Counted from the stretch's first letter, positions 1-8,687 are shown. The stretch is 33,298 nt of DNA from Pseudomonadota bacterium (GCA_029550345.1 JAKPHK010000101.1:1-33298); one strand, 5' to 3'. The notes: a model not told the origin generated them from the letters alone. A program made the numbers and translations.

Positions 1-978
1 CTTGGCCTGGCGACCTGGCTGCGCAGTCCGGTGGCGCCGCCGATCCATCCGCAGGAACTGGCTCTGGCCCCGCTGGCGCTTGAGCCGGATTGCTGCACGG
101 CCGGGCCGCTGCGGCTCGTCGGCGCCTGGCACCTGACCAGCCGCAATGATCTTTTCGGCGGCTATTCGGCGCTGGTCCAGATCACCCCGGGGCGGATGCT
201 GGCGCTGAGCGATCGCGGCAATTTCATGGATTTCGCCCTGCCTGACGGGGCAAGCGGCCCGGTCCGAATCGGTCCGGTCCTGCGCGATCAATCAAAGCTG
301 AAGGACCAGCGCGACATCGAATCGGCAACCCGCGATCCGCTGACCGGGCACCTGTGGATCGCGCTTGAAGGCCGCAATGCGATCGCCCGGTACAGTTCCG
401 GGCTGGACCGGCAGCGCTTTCGCGAAGTGCCAGAGATGAAAGGTTGGGCGCAGAACACCGGGCCAGAGGCGATGGTCCGGCTTGCCGACGGGCGCTTTGT
501 GGTGCTGTGCGAATGCAATCCCGGCTGGTTTCAGGGCGGGCTGCATCCCGGCTTGCTGTTCGCTTCGGACCCGAGCGAGCCGATCGCGGCCCAGACCTTC
601 ACCTTCGCGGGGGTCGATGGCTATCGCCCGACCGACATCGCGCAACTGCCCGACGGCCGGGTGCTGATCCTGGTGCGGCGGCTGGTCTGGCCGGTCCCGG
701 CGCGCTTCGTGATCAAGGTGCTGATTGCCGATCCGGCCGCTATCCGCCCCGGCAAGACCTGGCAGGGACAGGAAATTGCCGACATTTCAGCGCCATGGCC
801 GGTCGATAACTATGAAGGGCTGGCGATCGGGCGGCAGGCCGATGGCAAGCTGATCGGCTGGATCATCAGCGATGAAAACGGCGCGGCGACCCAGCGGGCG
901 CTGCTGCTCAAGGTCGAGATCGACGCGGCGAAGCTGCCACCAAAGCAAAGGGCGCCCGGATCACCGGACGCCCCTTGA
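1..978 (+). CDS. Esterase-like / phytase-like domain protein, 5' end cut off by window
   Basis: The reading frame is open from the first base, and the residues before the first possible start (LGLATWLRSPV) look like the end of a signal or membrane segment. The gene therefore probably begins outside the window, and the GTG at 31 is not its true start. The visible part has the repeated beta-propeller-like pattern of the esterase-like activity of phytase family (PF13449 type): a GGYSAL...LALSDRG segment, a DIESATRDP...LWIALEG segment and a GPEAMVRLADGRFVVLCE segment. Proteins of this family are usually exported; the exact substrate is not known from sequence. It ends at TGA 976-978, convergent with rpmB, whose terminator hairpin overlaps the last codons. 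Family call is good, function is not. Confidence 0.8.
   Translation, partial: LGLATWLRSPVAPPIHPQELALAPLALEPDCCTAGPLRLVGAWHLTSRNDLFGGYSALVQITPGRMLALSDRGNFMDFALPDGASGPVRIGPVLRDQSKLKDQRDIESATRDPLTGHLWIALEGRNAIARYSSGLDRQRFREVPEMKGWAQNTGPEAMVRLADGRFVVLCECNPGWFQGGLHPGLLFASDPSEPIAAQTFTFAGVDGYRPTDIAQLPDGRVLILVRRLVWPVPARFVIKVLIADPAAIRPGKTWQGQEIADISAPWPVDNYEGLAIGRQADGKLIGWIISDENGAATQRALLLKVEIDAAKLPPKQRAPGSPDAP
947..976 (-). terminator. Rho-independent-like terminator of rpmB
   Basis: Bases 950-959 pair with 964-973 (one mismatch, 955/968) around the four-base loop ATCA. Read on the minus strand the stem is followed by TTTGCTTT. It lies 26 bases beyond the rpmB stop and inside the last codons of the convergent esterase gene. 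Confidence 0.55.
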
Positions 979-998
979 TTGGCTCGATTGCGCTGGCC

Positions 999-1292
999 TC
1001 AGGCGGCAGCGACAGCAGCCTTCTTCTTCAGCTCACGCTTGACCTTCTGGGCCGCGGTCGAAAGCTTTTCGTCCGAGGTCTTGAGCAGCCAGTTGTCCAG
1101 CCCGCCGACGTGCTCGACCGAGCGCAGGCCCTGGGTCGAAACGCGGAACTTGAAGCTGCGGTCCAGCCCTTCGGACATCAGCGTGACGTTCTGCAGGTTG
1201 GGCAGGAACACGCGCTTGGTCTTGTTGTTGGCGTGGCTGACGTTGTGGCCGACCTGGCGACCCTTACCGGTCAGTTCGCAAATACGGGACAT
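999..1292 (-). CDS. rpmB: 50S ribosomal protein L28
   Basis: A 97-residue basic protein of the usual L28 length for alphaproteobacteria. It opens with the characteristic [11 protein letters not shown] and continues with [13 protein letters not shown], both hallmark stretches of bL28, and ends in a lysine/alanine-rich tail. L28 is a structural protein of the large ribosomal subunit. It is monocistronic here: its own promoter lies in the gap shared with divergent tadA, and a hairpin terminator lies past its stop. No zinc-binding cysteine set is seen (only one Cys, near the N-terminus), so this is the zinc-independent form. Confidence 0.97.
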   Translation of the reverse strand: MSRICELTGKGRQVGHNVSHANNKTKRVFLPNLQNVTLMSEGLDRSFKFRVSTQGLRSVEHVGGLDNWLLKTSDEKLSTAAQKVKRELKKKAAVAAA

Positions 1293-1340
1293 GGCAAAAA
1301 CTCGCTTAAAAACGGAACACCCATGACGGGAGAAGGCGCG

Positions 1341-1369
1341 CCATTACCGATTCACCCTTGAAAGGTCAA
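1341..1369 (-). promoter_or_regulatory. Sigma70-type promoter for rpmB
   Basis: On the minus strand TTGACC (1369-1364) and TAATGG (1346-1341) are separated by exactly 17 bases, about 50 bases upstream of the rpmB start codon at 1292. This is the best -35/-10 pair in the rpmB/tadA divergent gap. It is a prediction from spacing and consensus only. Confidence 0.55.
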
Positions 1370-1393
1370 GGTATCCCAGCCAATCCGCCGTAA

Positions 1394-1855
1394 ATGAGCA
1401 AATGGCCGCTTCCCGAACCGATGCGAATCGCGCTGGATCAGGCGCAAGCGGGGGAATCCGCGGGCGAAGTGCCGATCGGCGCGGTGGTGGTCAAGGATGG
1501 GGCGGTGATTGCCATGGCCCATAACGCCCCGCGCGCGCTGCACGATCCGACCGCCCATGCCGAAGTTCTGGCGATTCGCCATGCCGCGGCGATTCTCGGC
1601 AACGACCGGCTCGACGGCTGCGAATTGTGGGTGACGCTGGAACCTTGCGCGATGTGCGCCGGGGCGATTGCCCACGCCCGCATCGCCCGGCTCTATTACG
1701 CGGCCTCCGATCCCAAGGGCGGCGCGGTGGAACACGGCGCGCGGGTGTTTGAACACGAACAGAGCCTGCACAAGCCAGAGGTCTATTCGGGCATGGGTGA
1801 GGATGAGGCCAGCGCGCAGCTCAAGACCTTTTTCGCCAGGCTCCGCTCATCCTGA
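1394..1855 (+). CDS. tadA: tRNA-specific adenosine deaminase TadA
   Basis: 153 residues with the cytidine/deoxycytidylate deaminase zinc fold. The catalytic HAE motif is at residues 55-57 (His zinc ligand, Glu proton shuttle) and the PCAMC motif gives the two zinc-binding cysteines at 85 and 88. The early GEVPIGAVVV and the following ARIARLYYAASDPKGGA are typical of TadA rather than of guanine or cytosine deaminases. TadA converts A34 to inosine in tRNA-Arg(ACG). The gene is divergent from rpmB. Its stop (1853-1855) is two bases from the stop of the convergent RNase T2 gene. Start ATG at 1394 has only a weak ribosome-binding site. Confidence 0.93.
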   Translation: MSKWPLPEPMRIALDQAQAGESAGEVPIGAVVVKDGAVIAMAHNAPRALHDPTAHAEVLAIRHAAAILGNDRLDGCELWVTLEPCAMCAGAIAHARIARLYYAASDPKGGAVEHGARVFEHEQSLHKPEVYSGMGEDEASAQLKTFFARLRSS

Positions 1856-1857
1856 CC

Positions 1858-2565
1858 TTAAAGCCCCCGCCAGATCTTCAGCGGCACGTCGTTTTTCGGA
1901 CCGAAGGCGCGCGCTTCGCAAGCGGCCGGGCGGAAGTCCTTGCCATAGCAGATGTGGACTTCGCGCAGCCAGCCGCCGTTGCTGGCGCGGATCCCGACCG
2001 CAGCGATCGGCAAGCCCGGATTGCGCGCGGTGAACTCGCGCCGCAGGTCGCCCATGGTCAGCCCCTTTTGCCGTGAAAGCCGGTCGGCATCGGGCAGATC
2101 GAGCGAGTTCCACAGGATCGCCGATACCTTGAAATAGGCGCCAGGCGTGGTTGCCATGCAGCTGCCGTGCTTGGCCCATTCGTGCTCAAGCAGCCAGGGC
2201 ACCGGGGTCATGCACATATTGGCTTTCAGCTCGGCCTCGGTCGGGCGCGGCGTGACGGCACACCACTGCGGATAGTTGCCCTGCCCGCTTTCCGGCCACA
2301 GTCCGTGGAGCACGAAGCCAAACCGCCCGATCTGGCCATTGCATTGCAGATTGTCCGGGTCCTTCGCCGCCTTGCCGCCCCGACAGAATTCCGGCGACCA
2401 TGAAATCGCCAGGGTATAGCCGGTGATCGGCGAGGTGCGGCGCGGCCCATCGGGTTGGACCGGCCGCGGCATCGCAATGCTCTGCGGCGCGCGGCACTGA
2501 TACGCCTGGGCGAGCGCGGGGGCGGGGAGCAGGACCAGGGCTACAAAGAGGGCGGGGCGGATCAT
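1858..2565 (-). CDS. Secreted ribonuclease T2 family protein
   Basis: 235 residues. The first 19 (MIRPALFVALVLLPAPALA) form a signal peptide, so the enzyme should act in the periplasm or outside. Both RNase T2 active-site blocks are present: HGLWPE (catalytic His87) and EHEWAKHGSC (Glu129, Lys132, His133). Several cysteines could form disulfides. The family cleaves single-stranded RNA through 2',3'-cyclic phosphate intermediates. The start ATG overlaps the nadC stop as ATGA (2562-2565), so it is probably translationally coupled to nadC. The frame stays open upstream into nadC, but that extension is arginine-rich antisense-type sequence and is excluded because the signal peptide marks the start. 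Confidence 0.9.
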   Translation of the reverse strand: MIRPALFVALVLLPAPALAQAYQCRAPQSIAMPRPVQPDGPRRTSPITGYTLAISWSPEFCRGGKAAKDPDNLQCNGQIGRFGFVLHGLWPESGQGNYPQWCAVTPRPTEAELKANMCMTPVPWLLEHEWAKHGSCMATTPGAYFKVSAILWNSLDLPDADRLSRQKGLTMGDLRREFTARNPGLPIAAVGIRASNGGWLREVHICYGKDFRPAACEARAFGPKNDVPLKIWRGL

Positions 2566-3422
2566 AGCGGCGTGAAATCCAGCCCGACGTCGGCAGCGGG
2601 CGCGCTCTGGGTCAGGCGGCCGACCGAGACATAGGTCACGCCAGTGGCGGCAATCGGCCCGATGGTATCGAGCCGGACCCCGCCAGAGGCTTCGCACGGC
2701 ACGCGGCCCGCGATCAGCGCCACAGCCTGGCGCAAGGTTGGCACGTCCATATTGTCGAGCAGGATGTGGCTGGCTCCGGCGGTCAGCGCCGGTTCGATCT
2801 GCTCGATCCGATCGACCTCGCAGATGATGTCCTTTACCCCGGCGTCTTTCGCCCGGCGCACCGCTTCGGCGACGCCGCCGGCCACGAGGACGTGGTTGTC
2901 TTTGATCATTGCCGCGTCCCACAACCCCATCCGGTGGTTCTTCGCCCCGCCCATCCGGGTCGCGTACTTTTCCAGATGGCGCAGGCCAGGAATGGTCTTG
3001 CGCGTATCGAGCAGGGTGGCGTGCCCGGCCATGGCATCGACATAGGTCCGGGTCATGGTTGCGATGCCCGAGAGGTGCTGAACGGTGTTGAGCGCCGATC
3101 GTTCCGCAGTGAGCATGGCCTGGGCATTGCCCGAAAGGTGCATCAGGTCAGTCCCGGCGGAAACCCGCGCGCCTTCCTCCACCAGAATGGCAATCTCCAT
3201 CGCCGGATCGAGCGCGCGGAAGAACGCCTCGGCTATTGGCAGGCCGGCCACGGTGATCGCATCGCGGGTGTCCATCACCCCGGCAAAGCGGGCTTCGGCC
3301 GGGATCACGCTTTCGCTGGTCACATCGTGCCCGCCGCCGGGCAAGCCGATCCCCAGATCCTCATTCAGGGTGGCGCGGACGAAGGCGGCAAGGTCGAAAC
3401 CGGGGAGAGCGAATTGGGACAT
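2562..3422 (-). CDS. nadC: Nicotinate-nucleotide pyrophosphorylase (carboxylating)
   Basis: 286 residues, normal length for quinolinate phosphoribosyltransferase. It converts quinolinate plus PRPP to nicotinate mononucleotide, CO2 and pyrophosphate in de novo NAD synthesis. Visible signatures are NEDLG near the N-terminus, DTRKTIPGLRHLEKYA with the substrate-binding Arg/His/Lys residues, GGAKNHRMGL, KDNH, and EVD...LDNM in the barrel. The start ATG (3420-3422) is preceded on the minus strand by a small CCCGG/CCGGG hairpin and GGGTGA close to the start. It forms a two-gene unit with the downstream RNase T2 gene. nadA and nadB are not in the window. Confidence 0.95.
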   Translation of the reverse strand: MSQFALPGFDLAAFVRATLNEDLGIGLPGGGHDVTSESVIPAEARFAGVMDTRDAITVAGLPIAEAFFRALDPAMEIAILVEEGARVSAGTDLMHLSGNAQAMLTAERSALNTVQHLSGIATMTRTYVDAMAGHATLLDTRKTIPGLRHLEKYATRMGGAKNHRMGLWDAAMIKDNHVLVAGGVAEAVRRAKDAGVKDIICEVDRIEQIEPALTAGASHILLDNMDVPTLRQAVALIAGRVPCEASGGVRLDTIGPIAATGVTYVSVGRLTQSAPAADVGLDFTPL

Positions 3423-3478
3423 TCACCCGGTTTTGCCGGGCTCACCGGGTTGTGCAATTGTTTTCTCACGCAAAGGCA

Positions 3479-3598
3479 CAAAGGCGCGAAGAGGCCGTTT
3501 CGAAAGGCGAAGCGGATTTGCCCGTCAAACGATCCTGCCAACGCAAGGCCGGATATACACGGCGGCTTCGCCGCAAGCGCCAGCTCTTCGCGCCTTTG
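3479..3598. repeat. Extragenic palindromic element with 15-bp perfect inverted arms
   Basis: CAAAGGCGCGAAGAG at 3479-3493 is perfectly inverted at 3584-3598, with about 90 bases between that include a smaller GCGGC/GCCGC hairpin near 3562-3574. The outer arm also contains an imperfect short direct repeat (CGCAAAGGCA then CAAAGGCGC). It fills almost all of the gap between nadC and the LytTR regulator. Such AAAGGC-rich arms are typical of dispersed non-coding repeats in many bacterial genomes. Only one copy is in this window, so dispersal is inferred. Confidence 0.6.
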
Positions 3599-3608
3599 CG
3601 TGCGCCAA

Positions 3609-4403
3609 TCAGTGCACGAACCGCGCCACCACATCCCGGTATGAGCGCGAAACCTTCACGTCGGCGCCCGATTCCAGCACCAGGAAGCATTCGCCGTTGG
3701 TATGCGGTTTGACCTGACGGACCTGGTTGAGGTTGACGATCCAGCTGCGATGGACGCGCTGGAACACCCGGGGATCAAGCCGCCGCTCCAGATCCTTCAT
3801 CGTTTCGCGCAGGATCAGGCTGTTGTCGGCGGTGTAGATGCACATATAATCGCCCGCCGCCTCGATCCGCTCGATCGAATCGACATCGACCCGGAAGATC
3901 TGCCCGCGATCCTTGATGTTGATGAGCTTTTCATAGCGCGCGGCGTGCTCTGCCTCTTCCGGCATATCGACGATTGCATCGGGGGCGACTTCGGCCAGCA
4001 CGGTCTTGAGCTTTTCCGCCTCGTCCGCGGCGGCCTTTTCCGACAGGCGCAGCCGCACCCGCTCCATCGTGTCGGCCAGTTTGTCTTCATCGACCGGCTT
4101 CATCAGGTAGTTGACGGCATTTGCCTCAAACGCGCGGACGGCGTGTTCCTGATAGGCGGTGACAAAGACGATCAGCGGCGGCTCGATCTCCATGATCCCC
4201 TTGACCACGGAGAAGCCGTCGAACCCCGGCATCTGAATGTCGAGGAAGACCAGATCGGGTTTTTCGGTCTTGATCTTGCGGATCGCCTCGCGCCCGTTCG
4301 AGCAGGTGTCGATCACTTCGACATCGGCGAACTTGTCGAGCCGCAGCTGCAGCCCCTGGATCGCCAGTTTTTCGTCATCGACGATGATGGTGCGGATGGT
4401 CAT
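3609..4403 (-). CDS. LytTR-family response regulator
   Basis: 264 residues. An N-terminal receiver domain has the acidic pair Asp9/Asp10, the phospho-acceptor Asp55 in FLDIQMPG, Thr81 and Lys101. After a helical linker rich in Ala/Glu comes a C-terminal LytTR DNA-binding domain (about residues 160-262: GQIFRVDVDSIERIEAAGDYM, then RVHRSWIVNLNQV and a final SRSYRD). LytTR proteins bind direct-repeat DNA sites and activate transcription. Its start is 11 bases beyond the stop of the kinase gene, so the two form a two-component pair. All phosphorylation residues are present. Target genes cannot be read from the window. Confidence 0.92.
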   Translation of the reverse strand: MTIRTIIVDDEKLAIQGLQLRLDKFADVEVIDTCSNGREAIRKIKTEKPDLVFLDIQMPGFDGFSVVKGIMEIEPPLIVFVTAYQEHAVRAFEANAVNYLMKPVDEDKLADTMERVRLRLSEKAAADEAEKLKTVLAEVAPDAIVDMPEEAEHAARYEKLINIKDRGQIFRVDVDSIERIEAAGDYMCIYTADNSLILRETMKDLERRLDPRVFQRVHRSWIVNLNQVRQVKPHTNGECFLVLESGADVKVSRSYRDVVARFVH

Positions 4404-4414
4404 GGCCTGGCCTT

Positions 4415-5575
4415 TCAGCCGATCAACGCGGGGCGTTGCGGGGTGGGGATCGCCGATTGCGGAATTTCACGACGTTCGAACGGCAGCTCGATCAGCACGG
4501 CAAAGCCGCCCTCGGCCGGTTCCATCGTTTCGAAACGATGGTCCTCGCCATAGGCCTGGGCCAGCCGATCCCGGATATTGGCAAGGCCAACCCCGGTGGA
4601 AACCTGTTCGCCGCCGTCGAATGTCACGCCGGTCAATCTGTTGGCGGCATCGCCCGAATGCAAGCCGGGGCCGGTGTCGGAGACGGTGATGCGAAGGTTT
4701 GGGCCGACGAGTTGCGCGGCAATGGTGATTTCAGCTCCGGACTCTTGCGGGCTGACTGCATATTTGATCGCGTTTTCGACCAGCGGTTGCAGCAGCAGCG
4801 ATGGCAACAGCGCGGCTTCGGTGCCCGGCTCGATCAGGAAGCGGGTCCGCAGACGTTCCTCAAACCGCATCCGCTCAATCTCAAGGTAGAGCTTCAGCGT
4901 CTCGATCTCCTGGGCCACGGTCACCCGCCCGGTCGGTTCGTTGACCAGGGTATAGCGCAGGAAGCTGGACAGGCGGCTGAGCATGGCATTGGCCGGCTCG
5001 GTCTGTTTCAGCAGCACCAGGGTGGAGATCGAATTCAGCGTGTTGAACAGGAAATGCGGGTTGAGCTGGTAGCGCAGCATCGCCAGCTGGGCCTGGGTCG
5101 CCTGATTTTCCAGCTGCATCAGCTGATCGTTCTGTTCTTCGATCTGGAGGAAGAAGTTGATCATGTAATAGAGCGCCGACCAGGCCAGCAGCAGGGTCGC
5201 ATCAAGGTAGAACAGCCCGACGAAGCGCTGGGCAAAACCGGCTCCGCTATCCCCGGTGTAGAGTCCGTGGACCCAGGTATCGATGAAGGCATAAAGCGCG
5301 ACCGCCAGCGGCAGGACCAGTGCGGTCACCCCCCAGGTGATCAGCGGACGGCGCGAGATCAGCTGGCGATAGACGACCGACAGGATCAGGGTGATCGACA
5401 GCCCGGTCGCGGTTGAAATCAGCACCAGCACCAGGAACGAGAGCGGCTGGCTGTTGGCCAGACCGGATGCCGCGCGCAGCAGCATGGCCCCGGCCCAGCC
5501 GGCCGCCTGCAGGCGCCAGAAGGCGCTGTTCTTGTTGGCGAAGAACGGGATCGGTCGAAAGGGCAGCACGGCCAT
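4415..5575 (-). CDS. LytS/YehU-type sensor histidine kinase
   Basis: 386 residues. The N-terminal part has about four hydrophobic helices (roughly residues 20-145) with no recognisable sensor fold, followed by a coiled-coil-like Gln/Glu-rich linker (145-165). The His_kinase domain (PF06580 type) contains LRYQLNPHFLFNTLNSI with phospho-His174, and the ATPase region has LVENAIKYA (N box, Asn268) and DTGPGL (G1). It should autophosphorylate and pass phosphate to the adjacent LytTR regulator. The gene follows a dsbA-like gene by 45 bases and may belong to a long minus-strand transcript beginning near 8687. Confidence 0.92.
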   Translation of the reverse strand: MAVLPFRPIPFFANKNSAFWRLQAAGWAGAMLLRAASGLANSQPLSFLVLVLISTATGLSITLILSVVYRQLISRRPLITWGVTALVLPLAVALYAFIDTWVHGLYTGDSGAGFAQRFVGLFYLDATLLLAWSALYYMINFFLQIEEQNDQLMQLENQATQAQLAMLRYQLNPHFLFNTLNSISTLVLLKQTEPANAMLSRLSSFLRYTLVNEPTGRVTVAQEIETLKLYLEIERMRFEERLRTRFLIEPGTEAALLPSLLLQPLVENAIKYAVSPQESGAEITIAAQLVGPNLRITVSDTGPGLHSGDAANRLTGVTFDGGEQVSTGVGLANIRDRLAQAYGEDHRFETMEPAEGGFAVLIELPFERREIPQSAIPTPQRPALIG

Positions 5576-5620
5576 GGGTCAGACCCTTAGCAGAATTTCG
5601 CCTGCGCCAAGAGCGAGAAA

Positions 5621-6358
5621 TTACTTGCCGCGAACCTTGCCGATCGCTTCGGCCAGGGTTTCCTTGCCGACCGCCCCGGCCAGCAGCTGATCGCCAACCA
5701 CCCAGGTCGGAGTTCCGTCGATCCCGAGCTGGCGGGCCATTTCCACGTTGCGGCGCAGTTCGGCCTCGGTCCGCGGATCGGCGGCAAAGCGGCGGGCGCG
5801 ATCAAGATCAAGCCCGGCGGTGGCCGCTGCTGCCTCGATCGAGGCCATGTCGGTCCGCCCGGCGACGAACATCGCCTTGTGGAAGGCCGGGAACTTGCCC
5901 TGTTCCGCCGCCGCCAGCGCCCAGCGCGCGGCATCGGCGCTGGTCGGCGCAATGATCGGCAGTTCACGCACCACGATCCGCAGGTCGGGATTGGCGGCGA
6001 TCAGCGCTTCAACATCGGGCACGCTCTTGCGGCAGAACCCGCAGGCATAATCGGTGAATTCAACCAGCGTCACCTTGCCCTGCGGGTTGCCCAGGACCGC
6101 GCCGGGAAAGGGCTGTTCCAGCTTGCCCCCTACTGCGCCAAGCTGCTGGCTGGCCTGCTTCTTCTGCAGGTTCTCCATCGCTTCGGGCAGGATTTCGGGA
6201 TGGGCCAGGATATAGTCCCGCACGGTCTGCTCAACCGCGGCCTTGTCCATCGCGGCGCCGGATGTGCGGGCATAGGTCAGCCCGGCCAGCGCGCCGGCGA
6301 CGAGCAGGGCGATCCCGGACAGGGCCAGGGGCAGGGTCGAACGTGATTCAGAAGCCAT
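5621..6358 (-). CDS. DsbA-family thiol:disulfide oxidoreductase, membrane-anchored
   Basis: 245 residues. A single N-terminal hydrophobic segment (about 10-29) should anchor or export it to the periplasm. A short helical N-terminal domain (residues 38-70, VRDYILAHPEILPEAMENL) of the type seen in ScsC/Com1-like proteins is followed by the thioredoxin fold with active site CGFC (Cys106, Cys109) and the cis-proline loop GTPTW (Pro217). The expected role is oxidation or isomerisation of periplasmic disulfides. It lies 11 bases downstream of the M48 protease gene, so both are probably co-transcribed; both act in envelope protein quality control. The exact direction of electron flow is not determinable. 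Confidence 0.88.
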   Translation of the reverse strand: MASESRSTLPLALSGIALLVAGALAGLTYARTSGAAMDKAAVEQTVRDYILAHPEILPEAMENLQKKQASQQLGAVGGKLEQPFPGAVLGNPQGKVTLVEFTDYACGFCRKSVPDVEALIAANPDLRIVVRELPIIAPTSADAARWALAAAEQGKFPAFHKAMFVAGRTDMASIEAAAATAGLDLDRARRFAADPRTEAELRRNVEMARQLGIDGTPTWVVGDQLLAGAVGKETLAEAIGKVRGK

Positions 6359-6369
6359 GGGGCGGGGCG

Positions 6370-7734
6370 CTACCTGCGTTTGCCTTGTTGTTCAATCGCG
6401 GCGCGGGCCTGCATCGCGATATCCCCGGCGCGGATCCAGTCGGGCGAGCCCTTGGGCAGCCCGGCCTGGGCCGATTCGGCACTGCGGAGCGCCTGCGGAT
6501 AGTTGAGCTGCATCACCTGCTGTTCGGCGCTGGCCAGCTGCGCGCGCGGAATATCGCCCTTCATGCCGTAGATCACGCCAAGCTGATACCAGGCAAAGGG
6601 GTTTTCGCGGTCGCGCGCCACCGCGGCCTTCAACACCCGCTCACCTTCATCCAGCAGGCTGGGGTCCTCGGCGGCGATCAGCGCATGGCCAAAAGAGGTG
6701 GCGATCAGCGGGTGATAGCCCGACAGCTCGGTCGCCCGGCGCAGCGGCATGATCGCATCGCGCGGGTGCCCCGATTCGAGCAGGATCTGGCCCTTCAGCT
6801 CAAGGAAGTAAGGGTCATCCGGCGCGGTGGCGAGCAGCGCGTTGACCTCGTCCATCGCCTTGTCGAGCCGCGCCTCCTTGTGCCAGGCATAGGCCCGCGC
6901 ATAGCGTGCGGGCACCCCGGTCATCGTTTCGGGATAGACCTGCAAGGTCCGCATCGGCTCCATCAGATAGCCGAACAGCTTGGCCTTGATCCGCTGGAAC
7001 CGCGCCTCAAGCACCGGATCGTCGGCCTTGGCCCAGGCCGGATCCTTCTCATAGGTGTCCTGCAGGGTGGTGATCCGGTCCGATGTCATCGGGTGGGTCG
7101 AATAGAACTCGCTATCGGCGTTGCGGGTGAAGCCATAGCGCATTTCCATGTTCTGCAGCCGCTTGAAGAACGTGATCGAGCCGCGGCCCGAAAGCCCGGC
7201 CTTCGAAAGGTATTGCGCCCCGGCGGCATCGGCGCTGGCTTCCTGGCCGCGGTTGAAGGCCAGGTACTTGCCCAGCGCGGCCTGCTGACCGGCCATGACC
7301 ATGCCGATCGCGGCATCGCCCGATCCGGCCGCTGCCGCCAGCCCGCCGAGGATCAGCGACAGGATGGAAATTCCGGTGGCGGCCTTCGATCCGCCGTCGC
7401 TGATCACATGACCGCCGGTGATATGGCCCAGTTCGTGCGCAATCACGCCCTGAACCTCAAGCGCCGAGCCGGCCTCGTTGATCAGGCCGGAATGGATATA
7501 TACCGCCTGTCCGCCCGCGACGAAGGCGTTGATCGACGGATCACCGACCAGCACGATCGTAACGTTGCGGGGATCAAGCCCGGCTGCGCGAACCAGCGGA
7601 TCGGCCATGTCCTGCAGCACCGCTTCGGTCTCCGCATCGCGCAGGATCGATTGCGCCATGGCCGGCTGGACGCTCAGCGACAGGGCCAGCACCGCGGCTA
7701 TCAGCCGGGCGAAAAAGCGGGAAACAAGGCGCAT
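6370..7734 (-). CDS. M48-family metalloprotease with TPR-like C-terminus (BepA-like)
   Basis: 454 residues from the chosen ATG at 7734. An upstream GTG at 7746 would add four residues, but the ATG gives a clean signal peptide (MRLVSRFFARLIAAVLALSLSVQ then PAMA-Q). The zinc site HELGH is at residues 100-104, and the third-ligand Glu is in GQEASADAAG. The second half is built of helical repeats of TPR type (ARAYAWHKEARLDKAMDEV..., NPFAWYQLGVIYGMKGD). This is the arrangement of periplasmic BepA/YfgC proteins, which help assemble or degrade outer-membrane proteins. It is followed closely by the dsbA-like gene, and its start is 11 bases from the hydrolase stop. Confidence 0.9.
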   Translation of the reverse strand: MRLVSRFFARLIAAVLALSLSVQPAMAQSILRDAETEAVLQDMADPLVRAAGLDPRNVTIVLVGDPSINAFVAGGQAVYIHSGLINEAGSALEVQGVIAHELGHITGGHVISDGGSKAATGISILSLILGGLAAAAGSGDAAIGMVMAGQQAALGKYLAFNRGQEASADAAGAQYLSKAGLSGRGSITFFKRLQNMEMRYGFTRNADSEFYSTHPMTSDRITTLQDTYEKDPAWAKADDPVLEARFQRIKAKLFGYLMEPMRTLQVYPETMTGVPARYARAYAWHKEARLDKAMDEVNALLATAPDDPYFLELKGQILLESGHPRDAIMPLRRATELSGYHPLIATSFGHALIAAEDPSLLDEGERVLKAAVARDRENPFAWYQLGVIYGMKGDIPRAQLASAEQQVMQLNYPQALRSAESAQAGLPKGSPDWIRAGDIAMQARAAIEQQGKRR

Positions 7735-7745
7735 CGGGCCGGACA

Positions 7746-8687
7746 CTAACGCGGTTTCCCCTGAATGTCTCCTGAAGCCGCGCTGTGGGCGGTAAGGAAG
7801 GCCATGACCGGATCGATCACCCGCCGGTCGCGGGCAAAGGGTTCGGCCAGCTTCATTACCGTCCCGGCATGATCGACCCCGGGCAGGATCACGGTTTCAA
7901 CCTTCTGTCCGGCGGCCTGCTGGGCGCTGGCCAGCGCGGCGGTGTTGCGCGGGCGGACGGTAACGTCATCGGTGCCGGTCAGCAGCAGCATCGGCGGGGC
8001 ATCGCCGCGCGCGAAATGGATCGGCTGGGTGATCGCCGGATCGGGCACCTGGCCAAAGGTATCGCGCGCCGAATCCGTGGTGAAAGGATAAAAGTCATAA
8101 GGCCCGGACAGGCCGATCACCCCCTTGATGAAGCCATCTTCCACCCCCGCGCGGCCCAGCCATTGCCGCTCAAGCCCGAGCATCACCGCGTTATAGGCCC
8201 CGGCGGAATGGCCCATCACCAGCACCCGCTGCGGATCGCCGCCGAACCTGCCGACATTGTCCCTGACCCAGGCCAGCGCCAGCGCGCCGTCTTCCAGCAT
8301 CTGCGGGTAGCGCCCCTCCGCCCCGAGCCGATACCCGATCAGGACCACCACATAGCCGGCCCGGGCAAAGCGCCGTCCGACAAAGCGATAGTCACCCGGC
8401 GTTCCGGAATGCCAGCCGCCGCCGTGGATGAAGACCAGCACCGGGCGGGGTGTGGATGCCGCGCCGTCGGGCACCACCACTTCGACCCTTTGTGGCTCGA
8501 GCGGGCCGTAGCGGCCATCGCTCAGCGCCAGGCGATAGCCGGAATTGCCCCCGAACTGCCGATCGCCCCAGTCGAGCAAAGCGACTGCATCGGTCGCCAG
8601 GGCATAGCGCCAGCCGCCATAAAGGGCGAGGGCCAGCGCCGCCACGGCAATTGCAATCCAGCCCATCCGCGAAATCCGCCTGCGCAT
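7746..8687 (-). CDS. Alpha/beta hydrolase (esterase/lipase, HSL-like)
   Basis: 313 residues. One N-terminal membrane segment (residues 8-30) suggests an anchored or exported enzyme. The oxyanion motif HGGGW is at 88-92, the nucleophile elbow GHSAG has Ser161, and likely acid and base residues are Asp240/241 (TGTDD) and His273 (GVDHAG). The HGGG motif places it with carboxylesterases of the hormone-sensitive-lipase/BD-FAE kind. The substrate is unknown. It is the first gene of the minus-strand run that continues through the M48 protease, DsbA-like protein and LytS/LytTR pair, with gaps of about 11-45 bases. Confidence 0.88.
   Translation of the reverse strand: MRRRISRMGWIAIAVAALALALYGGWRYALATDAVALLDWGDRQFGGNSGYRLALSDGRYGPLEPQRVEVVVPDGAASTPRPVLVFIHGGGWHSGTPGDYRFVGRRFARAGYVVVLIGYRLGAEGRYPQMLEDGALALAWVRDNVGRFGGDPQRVLVMGHSAGAYNAVMLGLERQWLGRAGVEDGFIKGVIGLSGPYDFYPFTTDSARDTFGQVPDPAITQPIHFARGDAPPMLLLTGTDDVTVRPRNTAALASAQQAAGQKVETVILPGVDHAGTVMKLAEPFARDRRVIDPVMAFLTAHSAASGDIQGKPR

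Noticed and set aside
2566..2922. Upstream continuation of the RNase T2 frame
   Set aside because: It lies antisense-phased inside nadC, is arginine-rich, and the signal peptide at ATG 2565 marks the true start.
6262..7749. 495-residue plus-strand open frame opposite the M48 protease
   Set aside because: High-GC shadow; HELGH and a signal peptide are on the minus strand.
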